Below, one piece after another: positions 25,071 to 34,104 of a DNA stretch of 64,000 bases. The stretch's first letter is position 1. The number at the start of each line of letters is the position of its first letter. This DNA comes from Planctomonas sp. JC2975 (lineage in GTDB: Bacteria > Actinomycetota > Actinomycetes > Actinomycetales > Microbacteriaceae). The notes under the pieces are model-generated. The model was given only the letters and a program-made list of their open reading frames with translations. It had not been told where the DNA came from and did not search any database. The translations under genes were made by a program, and so were the position numbers. Location: positions 2,480,001 through 2,544,000 of the forward strand of contig NZ_JABEKS010000001.1 in NCBI RefSeq assembly GCF_012985205.1, read 5' to 3'.

Positions 25071-26111
25071 TCAGTAGGCGAGCGCGCGATCGACGGCTTC
25101 GAGCACGCGGTCGGCGTCCGGCAGGTAGAGGTCTTCGAGCTTGCCGGGAGGGAACGGGGTGTCGAATCCGGACACCCGCAACACCGGTGCCTCCAGCGAA
25201 TAGAACGCCTTCTCGGCGACGGTGGCTGCGACTTCGCTGCCCACGCTCACGGATCCCGGTGCCTCCTGCGCCACGACCAGCCGACCGGTCTTTCGCACGG
25301 ATCCGAGCAGCGGGCCGTAGTCGATCGGCGACAGTGATCGGAGGTCGACCACTTCGAGGCTGGTGCCCTCCTCCGCGGCGATCTCGGCCGCGCGGAGCAG
25401 CACGCTCACCATGGCGCCGTGACCGACGAGTGTGGCGTCTGTTCCCGTGCGCACCACCCGGCTGGCGTGCAGCGGAGCGGCACTGGAGCTGAAGTCGACC
25501 TCGCCCTTCGGCCAGTAGCGGCTCTTCGGCTCGAGGAAGATGATCGGATCGTCGGAGGCGATGGCCTCCTGCATCATCCAGTACGCGTCGTTCGGCGTCG
25601 ACGGGCTCACGACCCGCAAGCCGCCCGTGTGCGCGAAGTACGCCTCTGGGCTCTCCTGATGGTGCTCGACCGCACCGATGTGCCCGCCGTAGGGGATGCG
25701 GATGACAACGGGCATCCGCAGCGCGCCCTCATGTCGCGACGTGATCTTGGCCAGCTGGGTCGTGATCTGGTCGAACGCGGGGAAGACGAACCCGTCGAAC
25801 TGGATCTCGCAGACCGGTCGGTATCCGCGCATCGCGAGCCCGATCGCGGTGCCGACGATGCCCGACTCGGCCAGCGGGGTGTCGATGACGCGCTGCGGTC
25901 CGAACTCCGCCTGCAGACCCTCTGTGATGCGGAAGACGCCGCCGAGCGGGCCGATGTCCTCGCCCATGAGCAGCACGTGCGGGTCGTCGGCGAGCGCCTG
26001 ACGGAGCCCGGCGTTCAGAGCCTTCGCCATCGGAAGACTCTCGGTCCCGGTGCGGAAGGGCGTGCGGGCGGATGCCTGCGCCGCGTTCTGCGCGGTCGTC
26101 ACGTCTGTCAC
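25071..26111 (-). CDS. bkdB: Branched-chain 2-oxoacid dehydrogenase E1 beta subunit
   Basis: 346 residues from a GTG at 26111 that overlaps the stop codon of bkdA (GTGA), so the two subunits are translated together. MGEDIGPLGGVFRITEGL is the family N-terminal motif; SGIVGTAIGLAMRGYRPVCEIQF, PYGGHIGAVEHHQESPEA and EPKSRYWPKGEV are the conserved thiamine-subunit contact regions. With the alpha subunit it decarboxylates 2-oxoacids from Val, Leu and Ile, or aryl/other acids; the substrate is not proved by sequence. The first 20 residues are Thr/Ala-rich. Confidence 0.9.
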   Translation of the reverse strand: MTDVTTAQNAAQASARTPFRTGTESLPMAKALNAGLRQALADDPHVLLMGEDIGPLGGVFRITEGLQAEFGPQRVIDTPLAESGIVGTAIGLAMRGYRPVCEIQFDGFVFPAFDQITTQLAKITSRHEGALRMPVVIRIPYGGHIGAVEHHQESPEAYFAHTGGLRVVSPSTPNDAYWMMQEAIASDDPIIFLEPKSRYWPKGEVDFSSSAAPLHASRVVRTGTDATLVGHGAMVSVLLRAAEIAAEEGTSLEVVDLRSLSPIDYGPLLGSVRKTGRLVVAQEAPGSVSVGSEVAATVAEKAFYSLEAPVLRVSGFDTPFPPGKLEDLYLPDADRVLEAVDRALAY

Positions 26112-27343
26112 GCGCTCGCCCCCTGCGTTGATGCCTGTGCCGGCGATGCCGTTGTCGTCGAAGCCGGCGACGGTGCGGAAGTGGATGCCGCGGCATCCGC
26201 CTCGAACGACTTCTCGTAGCGCTCGAGCCACGCCTGCTGCTCGACGACGTCCGCGTGCGGCTCCGAGTACACGTGGTCGAAGATCAGCTCGGCCGTCGGA
26301 ACCGCGATTTCGAGCGTGCGCCGGCGGATGTCGGCCGCGTAGTCCGCTGCCTCCTCGTCGACGGATGCGAACCACTCGTCGCCGATGCCACGACCGGCCA
26401 GAAACGCGCGCATTCGGGCAATCGGGTCGCGTCCACGCCAGTGGCTCTCCTCGTCCGAGGTGCGGTACCGAGTGGGGTCATCGCTGGTGGTGTGCGCACC
26501 CATGCGATAGGTGACCGCCTCGATGAGGCTCGGACCGTCGCCGTTGCGCGCAGCGTCGAGCTGCTTGGCGCTGACCATGTAGCTGGCGAGCACGTCATTG
26601 CCGTCGACCTGGTAGCCAGGCATGCCGAAGCCGCCGGCGCGGAGGTGGAGCGGCGAGCGCGACTGCGTCTTGACCGGAACCGAGATGGCCCACTGATTGT
26701 TCTGCAGGAAGAAGACCTCCGGCGTCTGGAAGCTCCCGGCGAAGACGAGCGCCTCACTGACGTCGCCCTCGGAGCTGGCTCCGTCGCCGAAGTAGACGAT
26801 GACGGCCTGGTCGACGTCGGGGTCGCCCGTTCCGACGTTGCCGTCGAACTTCACGCCCATCGCGTATCCGGTGGCGTGCAAGGCCTGCGTGCCCAGCACG
26901 AGCGTGTAAATGCGCACGTTGCCGTTCTTCGGATCCGTCGGATCCCACCCGCCGTTCGTCACGCCCCGCATCACCCGGATGATGTCGAGCGGATCCACCC
27001 CGCGGATCGTCGCCACCACGTGCTCGCGGTACGACGGGAAGATCGTGTCCTGAGGCTTGGCGGCGTAGGCGGATCCGACCTGAGCGGCCTCCTGCCCGCT
27101 GCTCGGCGGCCACAGTGCGAGCTGCCCCTGCCGCTGCAGGTTGGTGGCTTCGACGTCGAAGCGGCGCACCACGACCATGTCGCGATAGAAGCGGCGGTAG
27201 TCGTCGTCGGTGAGCGTCTCGAGGTAGGGCAGGAACTCGGCCGCGTTATCCGTGGGCTCGAATCGACCGTCCTCGGTCAGTACTTGTACGGTCGCGGCGG
27301 AGAGCCCCTCCGACGACGCGAATCGGTCGTTCGTGGCAGACAT
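26108..27343 (-). CDS. bkdA: Branched-chain 2-oxoacid dehydrogenase E1 alpha subunit
   Basis: 411 residues from the ATG at 27343. The thiamine-diphosphate motif runs from GDGASSEGD (about 187-195) to LQNNQWAIS (about 215-223), the GDG...NN signature. PSSGQEAAQVGSAYA and FPSYREHVVATIRG are family regions, and the RYRTSDEESHW segment holds the phosphorylation-loop area. The C-terminal 40 residues are Ala/Ser/Thr-rich. The gene sits 5 bp after the hisC-like gene, and overlaps bkdB by four bases. Confidence 0.9.
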   Translation of the reverse strand: MSATNDRFASSEGLSAATVQVLTEDGRFEPTDNAAEFLPYLETLTDDDYRRFYRDMVVVRRFDVEATNLQRQGQLALWPPSSGQEAAQVGSAYAAKPQDTIFPSYREHVVATIRGVDPLDIIRVMRGVTNGGWDPTDPKNGNVRIYTLVLGTQALHATGYAMGVKFDGNVGTGDPDVDQAVIVYFGDGASSEGDVSEALVFAGSFQTPEVFFLQNNQWAISVPVKTQSRSPLHLRAGGFGMPGYQVDGNDVLASYMVSAKQLDAARNGDGPSLIEAVTYRMGAHTTSDDPTRYRTSDEESHWRGRDPIARMRAFLAGRGIGDEWFASVDEEAADYAADIRRRTLEIAVPTAELIFDHVYSEPHADVVEQQAWLERYEKSFEADAAASTSAPSPASTTTASPAQASTQGASA

Positions 27344-27348
27344 CCTCA

Positions 27349-28455
27349 CTAACCTAACTGCTCGTTTCGTGGGGTCTTCGGTAGGGTGCCGACAAGCTCC
27401 CCCGCGATCTTTAGAACGCGATCGACAGATTCCTGTTCGCCGACCCCGACGCGGATGCCGTCGGGCGCGAATCCACGCACGGCCAGTCCGCCGTCGAAGA
27501 ACGCGTCGACGCAGCGTGCCGTGTGCTCTCCGGTGCGCAGCCACACGAAGTTGCCCTGCGCCTCGGGAACGTCCCAGCCCTGGGCGATGAGACCCTCGCG
27601 GAGTCTGGTGCGACGCTCCGCGATGACGCCGACCCGGTCCAGCAGCTCGCCCTCACGGTCGAGCGACGCCAGCGCGGCCGCCTGTGCCGTGTCGGTGACG
27701 CTCATCGGGATGGCCGCTGCACGCGCCGCATTGAGCAGCCGCTCCGGTCCGATGGCGTAGCCGATGCGCAGGCCGGCGAGACCGTACGCCTTCGAGAACG
27801 TGCGCAGCACGACGAGGTTGGGGTAGCGGCCGATCTGCCGACGTCCGTCGACGTGGTCCGGATCGGTCACGAACTCGACGTACGCCTCATCGAGGATGAC
27901 GAGCAGGTCCGACGGAACCGACGCCATGAACCGCTCGAACTCGGCCGTCGTCACGATCGGTCCTGTCGGGTTGTTCGGCGTGCAGACGATGACGACGCGC
28001 GTGCGTTCGTTGATGGCCGAGACCATGCCGTCGAGGTCGTGCCTCGCGTCGGGCAGCAAGGGAACCGTCACGCTGGAGGCGCCCGACACGACGACGAGTC
28101 CCGGGTAGGCCTCGAACGACCGCCACGCGTACACCACCTCGTCGCCGGGACCGGCCGCGGCGTTGATGAACTGCGACAGGATGGCGACCGATCCTGCACC
28201 CAGATGCACCTCTGACGTGCCGACACCGAAGCGTTCGGCCAGGCGATCGCGCAGCGCCAGCGCCGCACCGTCGGGATAACGGTTGAGCGCATCCGCCGCG
28301 GCGACGGCGTCGACGACACCGGGGAGGGGATCGAACGGGTTCTCGTTGCTCGACAGCTTGAAGCCGTCCTGGGCGGGGACGCGGCCTTGCGCATAAGCGG
28401 CGAGGCCCGCGATCTCCGGGCGCAGGCGCACCCTGTCGACGTTCTGGGGATCCAC
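27349..28455 (-). CDS. hisC: Histidinol-phosphate / aromatic aminotransferase (class I/II PLP enzyme)
   Basis: 368 residues from a GTG at 28455 ([11 protein letters not shown]). The pyridoxal lysine is in [15 protein letters not shown] (about 218-232), preceded by CTPNNPTGP and DEAYVEF. This is the HisC fold that in corynebacteria and mycobacteria also includes an aromatic aminotransferase (Pat). It opens the operon hisC-bkdA-bkdB-bkdC, 5 bp before bkdA. An aminotransferase before a 2-oxoacid dehydrogenase would supply the oxoacid from an amino acid, so an aromatic or branched-chain amino acid role is more likely than histidine synthesis; this is inference from context. Confidence 0.8.
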   Translation of the reverse strand: MDPQNVDRVRLRPEIAGLAAYAQGRVPAQDGFKLSSNENPFDPLPGVVDAVAAADALNRYPDGAALALRDRLAERFGVGTSEVHLGAGSVAILSQFINAAAGPGDEVVYAWRSFEAYPGLVVVSGASSVTVPLLPDARHDLDGMVSAINERTRVVIVCTPNNPTGPIVTTAEFERFMASVPSDLLVILDEAYVEFVTDPDHVDGRRQIGRYPNLVVLRTFSKAYGLAGLRIGYAIGPERLLNAARAAAIPMSVTDTAQAAALASLDREGELLDRVGVIAERRTRLREGLIAQGWDVPEAQGNFVWLRTGEHTARCVDAFFDGGLAVRGFAPDGIRVGVGEQESVDRVLKIAGELVGTLPKTPRNEQLG

Positions 28456-28578
28456 ACCGATAACTTACCCACGGGCATATTCCGCTGGCTGCGTGCCAGA
28501 GGAGAACTCTCATCCGCGGGACGGCGCGCGCAGCGCGCCCTGTTTCCCGGGCGGCGCACCACCTGGAAGACTGTCCGC

Positions 28579-28971
28579 ATGAGGTTTCTGCTGAAACTGA
28601 TCATCAATGCGTTCGCCCTCTGGGTCACCACGCTGATCGTGAGCGGCGTCACGGTGGAGTCGTACGACCCGAACGGCGGCGAGTTGCCGCTCATCCTGAC
28701 GTACCTGCTGATCGCACTGATCTTCGGCGTGGTCAACGGGATCGTCGGTACGGTGATCCGGATCGTGGCGTTCCCGCTGTACATCCTGACGCTCGGACTG
28801 ATCTCCTTGATCGTCAACGGGCTGCTGCTGCTCATCGTTTCCTGGATCAGCGACGCCATGGGCTTCGGCCTCCACGTCGACGGGTTCTGGGACGGCGTGT
28901 GGGCGGCGCTCATCCTGGCCGTCATCAGCTGGCTCCTCGGCCTGATCTTCCGCCCGGTCATCCGGCGCTGA
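28579..28971 (+). CDS. Phage-holin-superfamily 4 / YvlD-like membrane protein
   Basis: 130 residues starting MRFLLKLIINAFALWV at ATG 28579. Four hydrophobic segments (about 1-25, 40-62, 68-95 and 105-128) with VNGIVGTVIRIVAFPLYILTLGL and LIVNGLLLLIVSWISD are the YvlD family pattern. Despite the holin name these are cellular proteins, often in envelope-stress operons, and there is no prophage context. It lies divergent from the hisC operon and convergent with the hydrolase downstream. A 7-bp GGCGCGC/GCGCGCC hairpin occurs just upstream (28523-28539). Confidence 0.85.
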   Translation: MRFLLKLIINAFALWVTTLIVSGVTVESYDPNGGELPLILTYLLIALIFGVVNGIVGTVIRIVAFPLYILTLGLISLIVNGLLLLIVSWISDAMGFGLHVDGFWDGVWAALILAVISWLLGLIFRPVIRR

Positions 28972-28996
28972 GCCGGCGGCACTGCGTTGGCGGCGT

Positions 28997-30463
28997 TCAT
29001 CCGTCGCCTCCGGTGATGCGCACGCCGCGGTAGAGCCCGGCCTCGCCGGGCGATCCGGTGGGAAGGGCGGCGAGGCCGGCGGCGAGCCGGAGATCGTTCG
29101 CGTCATCCATCTGCTGAGCCGTGATCGCGTACTCCGAGATGCGGTGCGAGTCCGCGGGCGACGAACCGGGAACGGGCTCGCCATCGAACGTCTGCCGCGT
29201 CACGAGTATGCGGTCACCTCCTGGAGCTCCGGAACCGATCGGCAACCCTCCGAGCGCCGGAACAAGGTCGTCCGTGTGCTCCACGGCAATGTCCGTCACG
29301 TCCGCCGGCACGGCGACGCCGCCGGTGGGAGATCCGAACGTGACGAGCGCAGGAGTGTTGAACTCACCGGAGGTCGCGATGTCCGTGGCGATGATGCCGC
29401 CCTGCGAGTAGCCGACGGGAATCACCGTGTCGCCTGGCTGGATCCCCGCTTCCCGCATCGCCTCCTGCGTCGCCCGCAGTGAAGCCGGGTCCAACTGCGC
29501 GACGCCGGTCAGATCACTGGTGACGTCGAACGGCTCGTCGCCGCTGACCGGATTCCAATCGGCCGTGCCGCCGACGTAGACCAGGTAGACCGGATCGCCG
29601 CCCGCTCCCGCGTAGCGCTCCACGCGCACCTGCGGACCGTCCGTGGTTGAGGACGGGATGCGCCGCACGAGGTCCGCATAGTCCGATGGCGGAGCGACGG
29701 TGCCGGCGGACATCCGGTGAACCTGTACCGGGGTTTCGCGGAGGAGTCCGATGGTGGATCCCGCGCCCACAACGACCCGCGCTGCACCGTGCACGCCGAA
29801 CGCACCCGTTCCCTGGTCATCCGCCCACGCAGCGACCGGCAGTGGGACGCCTGCCGCTCCGAGCATGGCGTCATCCGTCGCCGAGACCGCGTACCGGATG
29901 AGCGCGACCATGCGTGGATCGCGCAGCAGACTCGCCTTGCTGCCCAGAACTCTGCCGAGTCCATCGAGCAGGACACTGGGCGAGCCGGCCGTCAGGCTTC
30001 CCACCCCGAACGCGATCGCCAGCGTGGCGACCAGCTGTGGTCCGGTCAGGATGCCCAGCGCCATGGCGAACGGCGCCAGTTGTCCGAGCGCCCATCCGCT
30101 CAGGGTGCTCAGCGTGTTCAGGAGCGCCGGGTCGCTGAGCAGGTCCATGCCCGAGCGGGCGCCGGCCTCGGCAGCGTCGTACGAGGCTGCCGCGTCACCG
30201 AGGTTTCTGGCAAGCCTGGTGGACTGCGACGCGGCCGAGCGGATGCCGGTGGCCGCCTCGTGCGTCAGCCGTGCGGCATCCGCTCCGCTCGCAGCGCCCG
30301 GCAGTGCCGGATTCGCGGCGCCGGCCGCCGCCGTGGCCGGGCGCAACGAATGCGACAGGTCATCGAACACGCCGCCCAGCGCCACGAGCGAGTCCCGCGC
30401 GGGGTAGAGAGCGTCGGTCGCGACTCGTGTCCCACCCCCGGACACCGTGATGCCGTCAGCCAT
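28997..30463 (-). CDS. Lipase-like alpha/beta hydrolase with helical N-terminal domain
   Basis: 488 residues, ATG at 30463. The first about 140 residues are Ala/Leu/Ser-rich helices (DALYPARDSLVALGGVFDDL and similar) resembling the N-terminal helical domains of type VII secretion effectors; hydrophobic stretches follow near 150-185. The alpha/beta hydrolase part has the nucleophile elbow GYSQGG (about 390) and TFGSPTGG, with a late ADSHRISEY histidine. It is an esterase or lipase by fold. Its start overlaps by 8 bases the end of the small gene at 30456-30734, so the pair is translated together. No signal peptide is seen, so export, if any, would be through ESX-like machinery (inference). Confidence 0.75.
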   Translation of the reverse strand: MADGITVSGGGTRVATDALYPARDSLVALGGVFDDLSHSLRPATAAAGAANPALPGAASGADAARLTHEAATGIRSAASQSTRLARNLGDAAASYDAAEAGARSGMDLLSDPALLNTLSTLSGWALGQLAPFAMALGILTGPQLVATLAIAFGVGSLTAGSPSVLLDGLGRVLGSKASLLRDPRMVALIRYAVSATDDAMLGAAGVPLPVAAWADDQGTGAFGVHGAARVVVGAGSTIGLLRETPVQVHRMSAGTVAPPSDYADLVRRIPSSTTDGPQVRVERYAGAGGDPVYLVYVGGTADWNPVSGDEPFDVTSDLTGVAQLDPASLRATQEAMREAGIQPGDTVIPVGYSQGGIIATDIATSGEFNTPALVTFGSPTGGVAVPADVTDIAVEHTDDLVPALGGLPIGSGAPGGDRILVTRQTFDGEPVPGSSPADSHRISEYAITAQQMDDANDLRLAAGLAALPTGSPGEAGLYRGVRITGGDG

Positions 30464-30734
30464 CGGAACCTGCCGGCGACGTGGAGACCCTTGCACCGGC
30501 ACCGGTGGCACTGTCGAGAATCGCAGCATCGCGGAACGCGATCGCCGCGTAGTCCAGCGCCTTCAGTGCGTCGTCGACGGTCGATCGAATGTCGTCGAGT
30601 CGTGCACGGCAGCGCCGTTGCGCGTCCGATCTCCACTCGACGTCCGCGGCGTCGGGGAGCTGCGCGAGCGCGGCCGTGAGCTCCGACCGCACGTAGTCGA
30701 CCGCGGAGCGTGCCGCACTGTATGAGCCGTCCAG
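30456..30734 (-). CDS. Small helical protein paired with the hydrolase (start uncertain)
   Basis: About 92 residues if started at the CTG at 30734, which has GGGAGGTGG just before it; no ATG, GTG or TTG lies close by in frame, and the next options are far upstream inside the antisense of the phosphatase gene. An in-frame GTG at DYVRSEL would give a shorter protein. The sequence is two amphipathic helices (SYSAARSAVDYVRSELTAAL then RCRARLDDIRSTVDDALKAL). The size and two-helix shape recall WXG100 partners, but no W-x-G turn is present. It overlaps the hydrolase start by 8 bases. Function unknown. Confidence 0.5.
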   Translation of the reverse strand: MDGSYSAARSAVDYVRSELTAALAQLPDAADVEWRSDAQRRCRARLDDIRSTVDDALKALDYAAIAFRDAAILDSATGAGARVSTSPAGSDG

Positions 30735-30887
30735 AGGACCACCTCCCTCGAGGTGTTCACAATGGCGGCCGGCGGCCGGCGGCTGCGGTCGAATGCGCGC
30801 ATCCGTGGAATGCTCCGCGCCCGCTGAACTGGGGAGGACGGGAGGACGAGTGGGCGGACGACCCCGAACCTGCAGCACAATGGAGGC

Positions 30888-31484
30888 ATGAGCTTCGCGC
30901 CGGATTCGACGCAGGCGCAGTCGCACGCTGTGCCGCAGGATGCCCGCACCGCGGAGGCAGCCGCGCCGGCGACTCCGCCCTTCCGCATCTGCTTCGTCTG
31001 CAGCGGCAACATCTGCCGGTCGCCGATGGCCGAAGTGGTGTTCAAGCAGCTCGCCGAGGACGCCGGGCTCGGCAGCCGCATCCAGGTTTCGTCCGCCGGG
31101 ACCGGCGACTGGCACGTCGGCGAACAGGCCGATCCTCGCGCCGTCGAGACCCTGCACGTGCATGGCTACGACGGCTCCGCCCACCGCGCACGTCAGTTCG
31201 ATCCTGAGTGGTTCGAACAGCTCGACCTCGTCGTCGCACTCGACCGCAGCCACGAGCGGATCCTGAAGAACTGGACCACCAACAGCATCGACCGGAGCAA
31301 GGTGCAGCTTCTGCGCAGCTTCGAGACTCCGCGATCCGATTCACTTGATGTGCCGGATCCCTATTACTCCGACCACACCTTCTTCGCCGCTGTGCTCGGC
31401 ATGATCGAGCGCGCGGATCGCGCGCTGCTCGCCCAGCTGGCTCCCGCGCTGCGACCTCCGACCCAAGGAAACGGAAAGCAATGA
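30888..31484 (+). CDS. Low-molecular-weight protein-tyrosine phosphatase
   Basis: 198 residues. The phosphatase P-loop CSGNICRS (about 43-50) has the cysteine nucleophile and arginine, and the acid DPYY pair (in VPDPYYSDHTFF, about 148-151) is the second half of the active site. The first 33 residues are low-complexity and precede the core. It removes phosphate from protein tyrosines or small arginine phosphates. Its end overlaps the start of purB by four bases (ATGA). The pairing with purB recurs in actinobacteria and is probably a matter of expression, not of pathway. Confidence 0.9.
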   Translation: MSFAPDSTQAQSHAVPQDARTAEAAAPATPPFRICFVCSGNICRSPMAEVVFKQLAEDAGLGSRIQVSSAGTGDWHVGEQADPRAVETLHVHGYDGSAHRARQFDPEWFEQLDLVVALDRSHERILKNWTTNSIDRSKVQLLRSFETPRSDSLDVPDPYYSDHTFFAAVLGMIERADRALLAQLAPALRPPTQGNGKQ

Positions 31485-32860
31485 CATCCCTCCCTCCCCA
31501 GCCGCTGAGTCCGCTCGACGGCCGCTATCGCGCCGCCGTCTCGTCGCTCGGAGACTTCCTGTCCGAGGCCGGCCTGAACCGCGCCCGCGTACAGGTGGAG
31601 GTCGAATGGCTGCTGTACCTCACATCGCACGGGATGTTCGGCAGCGGCCGGCTGACGGATGCGCAGGCATCCGCTCTGCGCGCGCTCGTCACCGACTTCG
31701 GACAGAACGAGATCGACCGGCTCGCCACGCTCGAGGCGACCACGCGCCACGACGTCAAGGCCGTCGAGTACCTGGTGCGCGAGAAGCTGCACGAGCTGGA
31801 CCTCGACTCGATCGCGGAGCTCACGCACTTCGCCTGCACGAGTGAGGACATCAACAACCTCTCGTACGCGCTGACGGTGTCGTCTGCGGTGAAGGACGTG
31901 TGGCTGCCGAAGTTCCGTGTCGTGATCGACGCACTGCGCGCTCGTGCGATCGAGATGCGTGACGCCTCGATGCTCGCCCACACGCACGGCCAGCCCGCGA
32001 CGCCGACAACGATGGGCAAGGAGTTCGCGGTCTTCGTGTACCGCCTCGAGCGGATCGCCGAGCAGGTCGAGGGCAGCGAGTACCTCGGCAAGTTCAGCGG
32101 GGCGACGGGAACGTTCTCGGCGCACCTGGCTGCGGATCCCGAAGCCGACTGGCCCGCCATCTCGCGCGAGTTCGTCGAGTCGCTCGGGCTCACCTGGAAC
32201 CCGCTCACCACGCAGATCGAGTCGCACGACTGGCAGGCCGAGCTCTACGGCCGTATCTCGCACGCGAACCGCGTGCTGCACAACCTCGCAACGGATATCT
32301 GGACGTACATCTCGCTCGGATACTTCCGGCAGATCCCGCAGGCCGGTGCCACCGGCTCATCGACCATGCCGCACAAGATCAACCCGATCCGCTTCGAGAA
32401 CGCCGAGGCGAACCTCGAGCTGTCCAGCGCGCTGCTTGATTCGCTCGCCTCCACGCTCGTCACCAGCCGTCTGCAGCGCGACCTCACCGATTCGACGACG
32501 CAGCGCAACATCGGCGTCGGGCTGGGGCACTCGCTGCTCGCACTGGACAACATCGAGCGTGGCCTGCGCGAGATCGCGCTGGATCAGGACGCGCTCGACC
32601 GTGACCTCGAGGCCAACTGGGAGGTGCTCGGCGAGGCGATCCAGACGGTGATCCGGGCGGAAGTCGCCGCCGGACGCTCCTCGATCAGGGATCCGTACGC
32701 CCTGCTCAAGGAGCTGACCCGCGGCAAGCGGGTCGATCGCGAAGGCCTCGCTGCGTTCATCGAGACGCTCGACATCGGAGCGGATGCCAAGGCTCGCCTC
32801 CTCGAGCTGACTCCGGCCGGCTACGTGGGGCTCGCCTCGCAGCTCGTCGACCGGATGTAA
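31481..32860 (+). CDS. purB: Adenylosuccinate lyase
   Basis: 459 residues. Splits adenylosuccinate to AMP and fumarate, and SAICAR to AICAR, in purine synthesis. The superfamily signature SSTMPHKINPIRFEN (about 290-304) and the THGQPATPTTMGKE and TSEDINN segments (His and Ser catalysts nearby) are present, and length is that of the E. coli-like long form. The start at ATG 31481 overlaps the phosphatase gene. It is followed by a hairpin with a short T-run. Confidence 0.95.
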   Translation: MTSLPPQPLSPLDGRYRAAVSSLGDFLSEAGLNRARVQVEVEWLLYLTSHGMFGSGRLTDAQASALRALVTDFGQNEIDRLATLEATTRHDVKAVEYLVREKLHELDLDSIAELTHFACTSEDINNLSYALTVSSAVKDVWLPKFRVVIDALRARAIEMRDASMLAHTHGQPATPTTMGKEFAVFVYRLERIAEQVEGSEYLGKFSGATGTFSAHLAADPEADWPAISREFVESLGLTWNPLTTQIESHDWQAELYGRISHANRVLHNLATDIWTYISLGYFRQIPQAGATGSSTMPHKINPIRFENAEANLELSSALLDSLASTLVTSRLQRDLTDSTTQRNIGVGLGHSLLALDNIERGLREIALDQDALDRDLEANWEVLGEAIQTVIRAEVAAGRSSIRDPYALLKELTRGKRVDREGLAAFIETLDIGADAKARLLELTPAGYVGLASQLVDRM

Positions 32861-32866
32861 CTCGGC

Positions 32867-32890
32867 GGGACGCGGCTCCGCGGCGGTCCC
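32867..32890 (+). terminator. Probable terminator after purB
   Basis: GGGAC (32867-32871) pairs with GTCCC (32886-32890) with extra GC pairs possible in the loop, followed by GATTTTGAAC. Confidence 0.5.
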
Positions 32891-32995
32891 GATTTTGAAC
32901 TTTTCGGGTCCCCGATCCTGGGGCGCAGTCGGGCAAAGCCGCCATGCCGCCCCGTCGAACGGCAGATCGTGCGAGGCCGCCGTCACACTGGGACT

Positions 32996-34072
32996 ATGAC
33001 TCCCGCACGCCGGTGGGTGCTGCACGTCGACCTCGACCAGTTCATCGCGGCCGTCGAGGTGCTGCGACGGCCGGAGCTTGCAGGCAAGCCGGTGATCGTC
33101 GGCGGCAGCGGCGATCCGACCGAGCGAGCCGTGGTCTCGACGGCGTCGTACGAGGCTCGCGCCTTCGGGGTCGGGTCCGGGATGCCACTGCGCATCGCTG
33201 CGCGCAAGGCGCCGGATGCGATCATCCTGCCCGTCGACGCACCGGTGTACACGGCCGCGTCAGAGGAGGTGATGGCTACTCTTCGAGAGCAGCCCGGCGC
33301 CATCGTGCAGATACTCGGTTGGGACGAGGCCTTCCTCGGAGTGACCACCGACGATCCTGAGGCGTACGCGCGACGCGTCCAGGAAGCGGTGCTCGAGCGG
33401 ACGCAGCTGCGCTGCAGCGTCGGCATCGGCGACACGCTCGTGCGCGCCAAGAACGCGACCGACTTCGGAAAGCCGAACGGCACCTTCCGGCTCACCGTCG
33501 AGAACTGGATGGAGGTCATGGGCGACAAGCCGGCGATCGCCCTGTGGGGAGTGGGTTCGAAGATCTCGAAGCGGCTGGCTGCGCACGGCATCCTGACCGT
33601 CGCACAACTCGCGAACGCGGATGAAGCCGTGCTCGTGACGGAGTTCGGGCCGAGGATGGGGCCATGGTTCCGTCAGCTCGGCCGTGGCGATGGCTCGTCG
33701 GAGGTGGATGACACGCCCTGGGTCGCGCACGGCCACGGGCGTGAGACCACGTTCCAGCAGGATCTGCTCGACCGCTCCGAGATCGAGCAGGCGGCCGGCG
33801 ACCTCGTCGCGCGGGTGCTCGAGGACGTGGTTGCAGAGGGCCGTCCGGTCATCGGCGTCGGACTCAAGGTGCGGTACGCGCCGTTCACGACCAAGACGCT
33901 CGTGCACAAGATCGACGCCACCTTCGATCGCCGCACGGTCCTGGTCGAGACGATGAAACTCGTCGACAAGATCGAGCCGGACCGCCCGGTGCGTCTCCTC
34001 GGCGTGCGGGCGGAGATGGCTATGCCGGATGATGCCCGCACGGGCCACACTCCGACCCGCAGCGGATGGTAG
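32996..34072 (+). CDS. Y-family DNA polymerase, Pol IV (DinB)-like with atypical catalytic motifs
   Basis: 358 residues, ATG at 32996. The N-terminal motif is HVDLDQFIAAVE (about 10-21) instead of HVDMDAFFASVE; the carboxylate-bearing palm motif is GWDEAFLGV (about 104-112) where most have SIDEAFLD; the YEARAFGVGSGMPLRIA steric-gate region and WGVGSKISKRLAAHGI (helix-hairpin-helix) are present. The three metal-binding acids seem kept (D in HVD, D-E in WDEAF). It copies past damaged bases at low fidelity. Substitutions at the steric gate region (Ile-Ala instead of Phe-Ala-Ser) make its nucleotide selectivity uncertain. No lexA box was recognised upstream. Confidence 0.85.
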   Translation: MTPARRWVLHVDLDQFIAAVEVLRRPELAGKPVIVGGSGDPTERAVVSTASYEARAFGVGSGMPLRIAARKAPDAIILPVDAPVYTAASEEVMATLREQPGAIVQILGWDEAFLGVTTDDPEAYARRVQEAVLERTQLRCSVGIGDTLVRAKNATDFGKPNGTFRLTVENWMEVMGDKPAIALWGVGSKISKRLAAHGILTVAQLANADEAVLVTEFGPRMGPWFRQLGRGDGSSEVDDTPWVAHGHGRETTFQQDLLDRSEIEQAAGDLVARVLEDVVAEGRPVIGVGLKVRYAPFTTKTLVHKIDATFDRRTVLVETMKLVDKIEPDRPVRLLGVRAEMAMPDDARTGHTPTRSGW

Positions 34073-34104
34073 TCGCGGTCAGCGTGGGGCTGCGGCGTTC
34101 CGTG

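Noticed and set aside
28579-28971. Holin-like gene as a sign of a prophage
   Set aside because: YvlD-type proteins are cellular; no phage structural, integrase or lysin gene is near.
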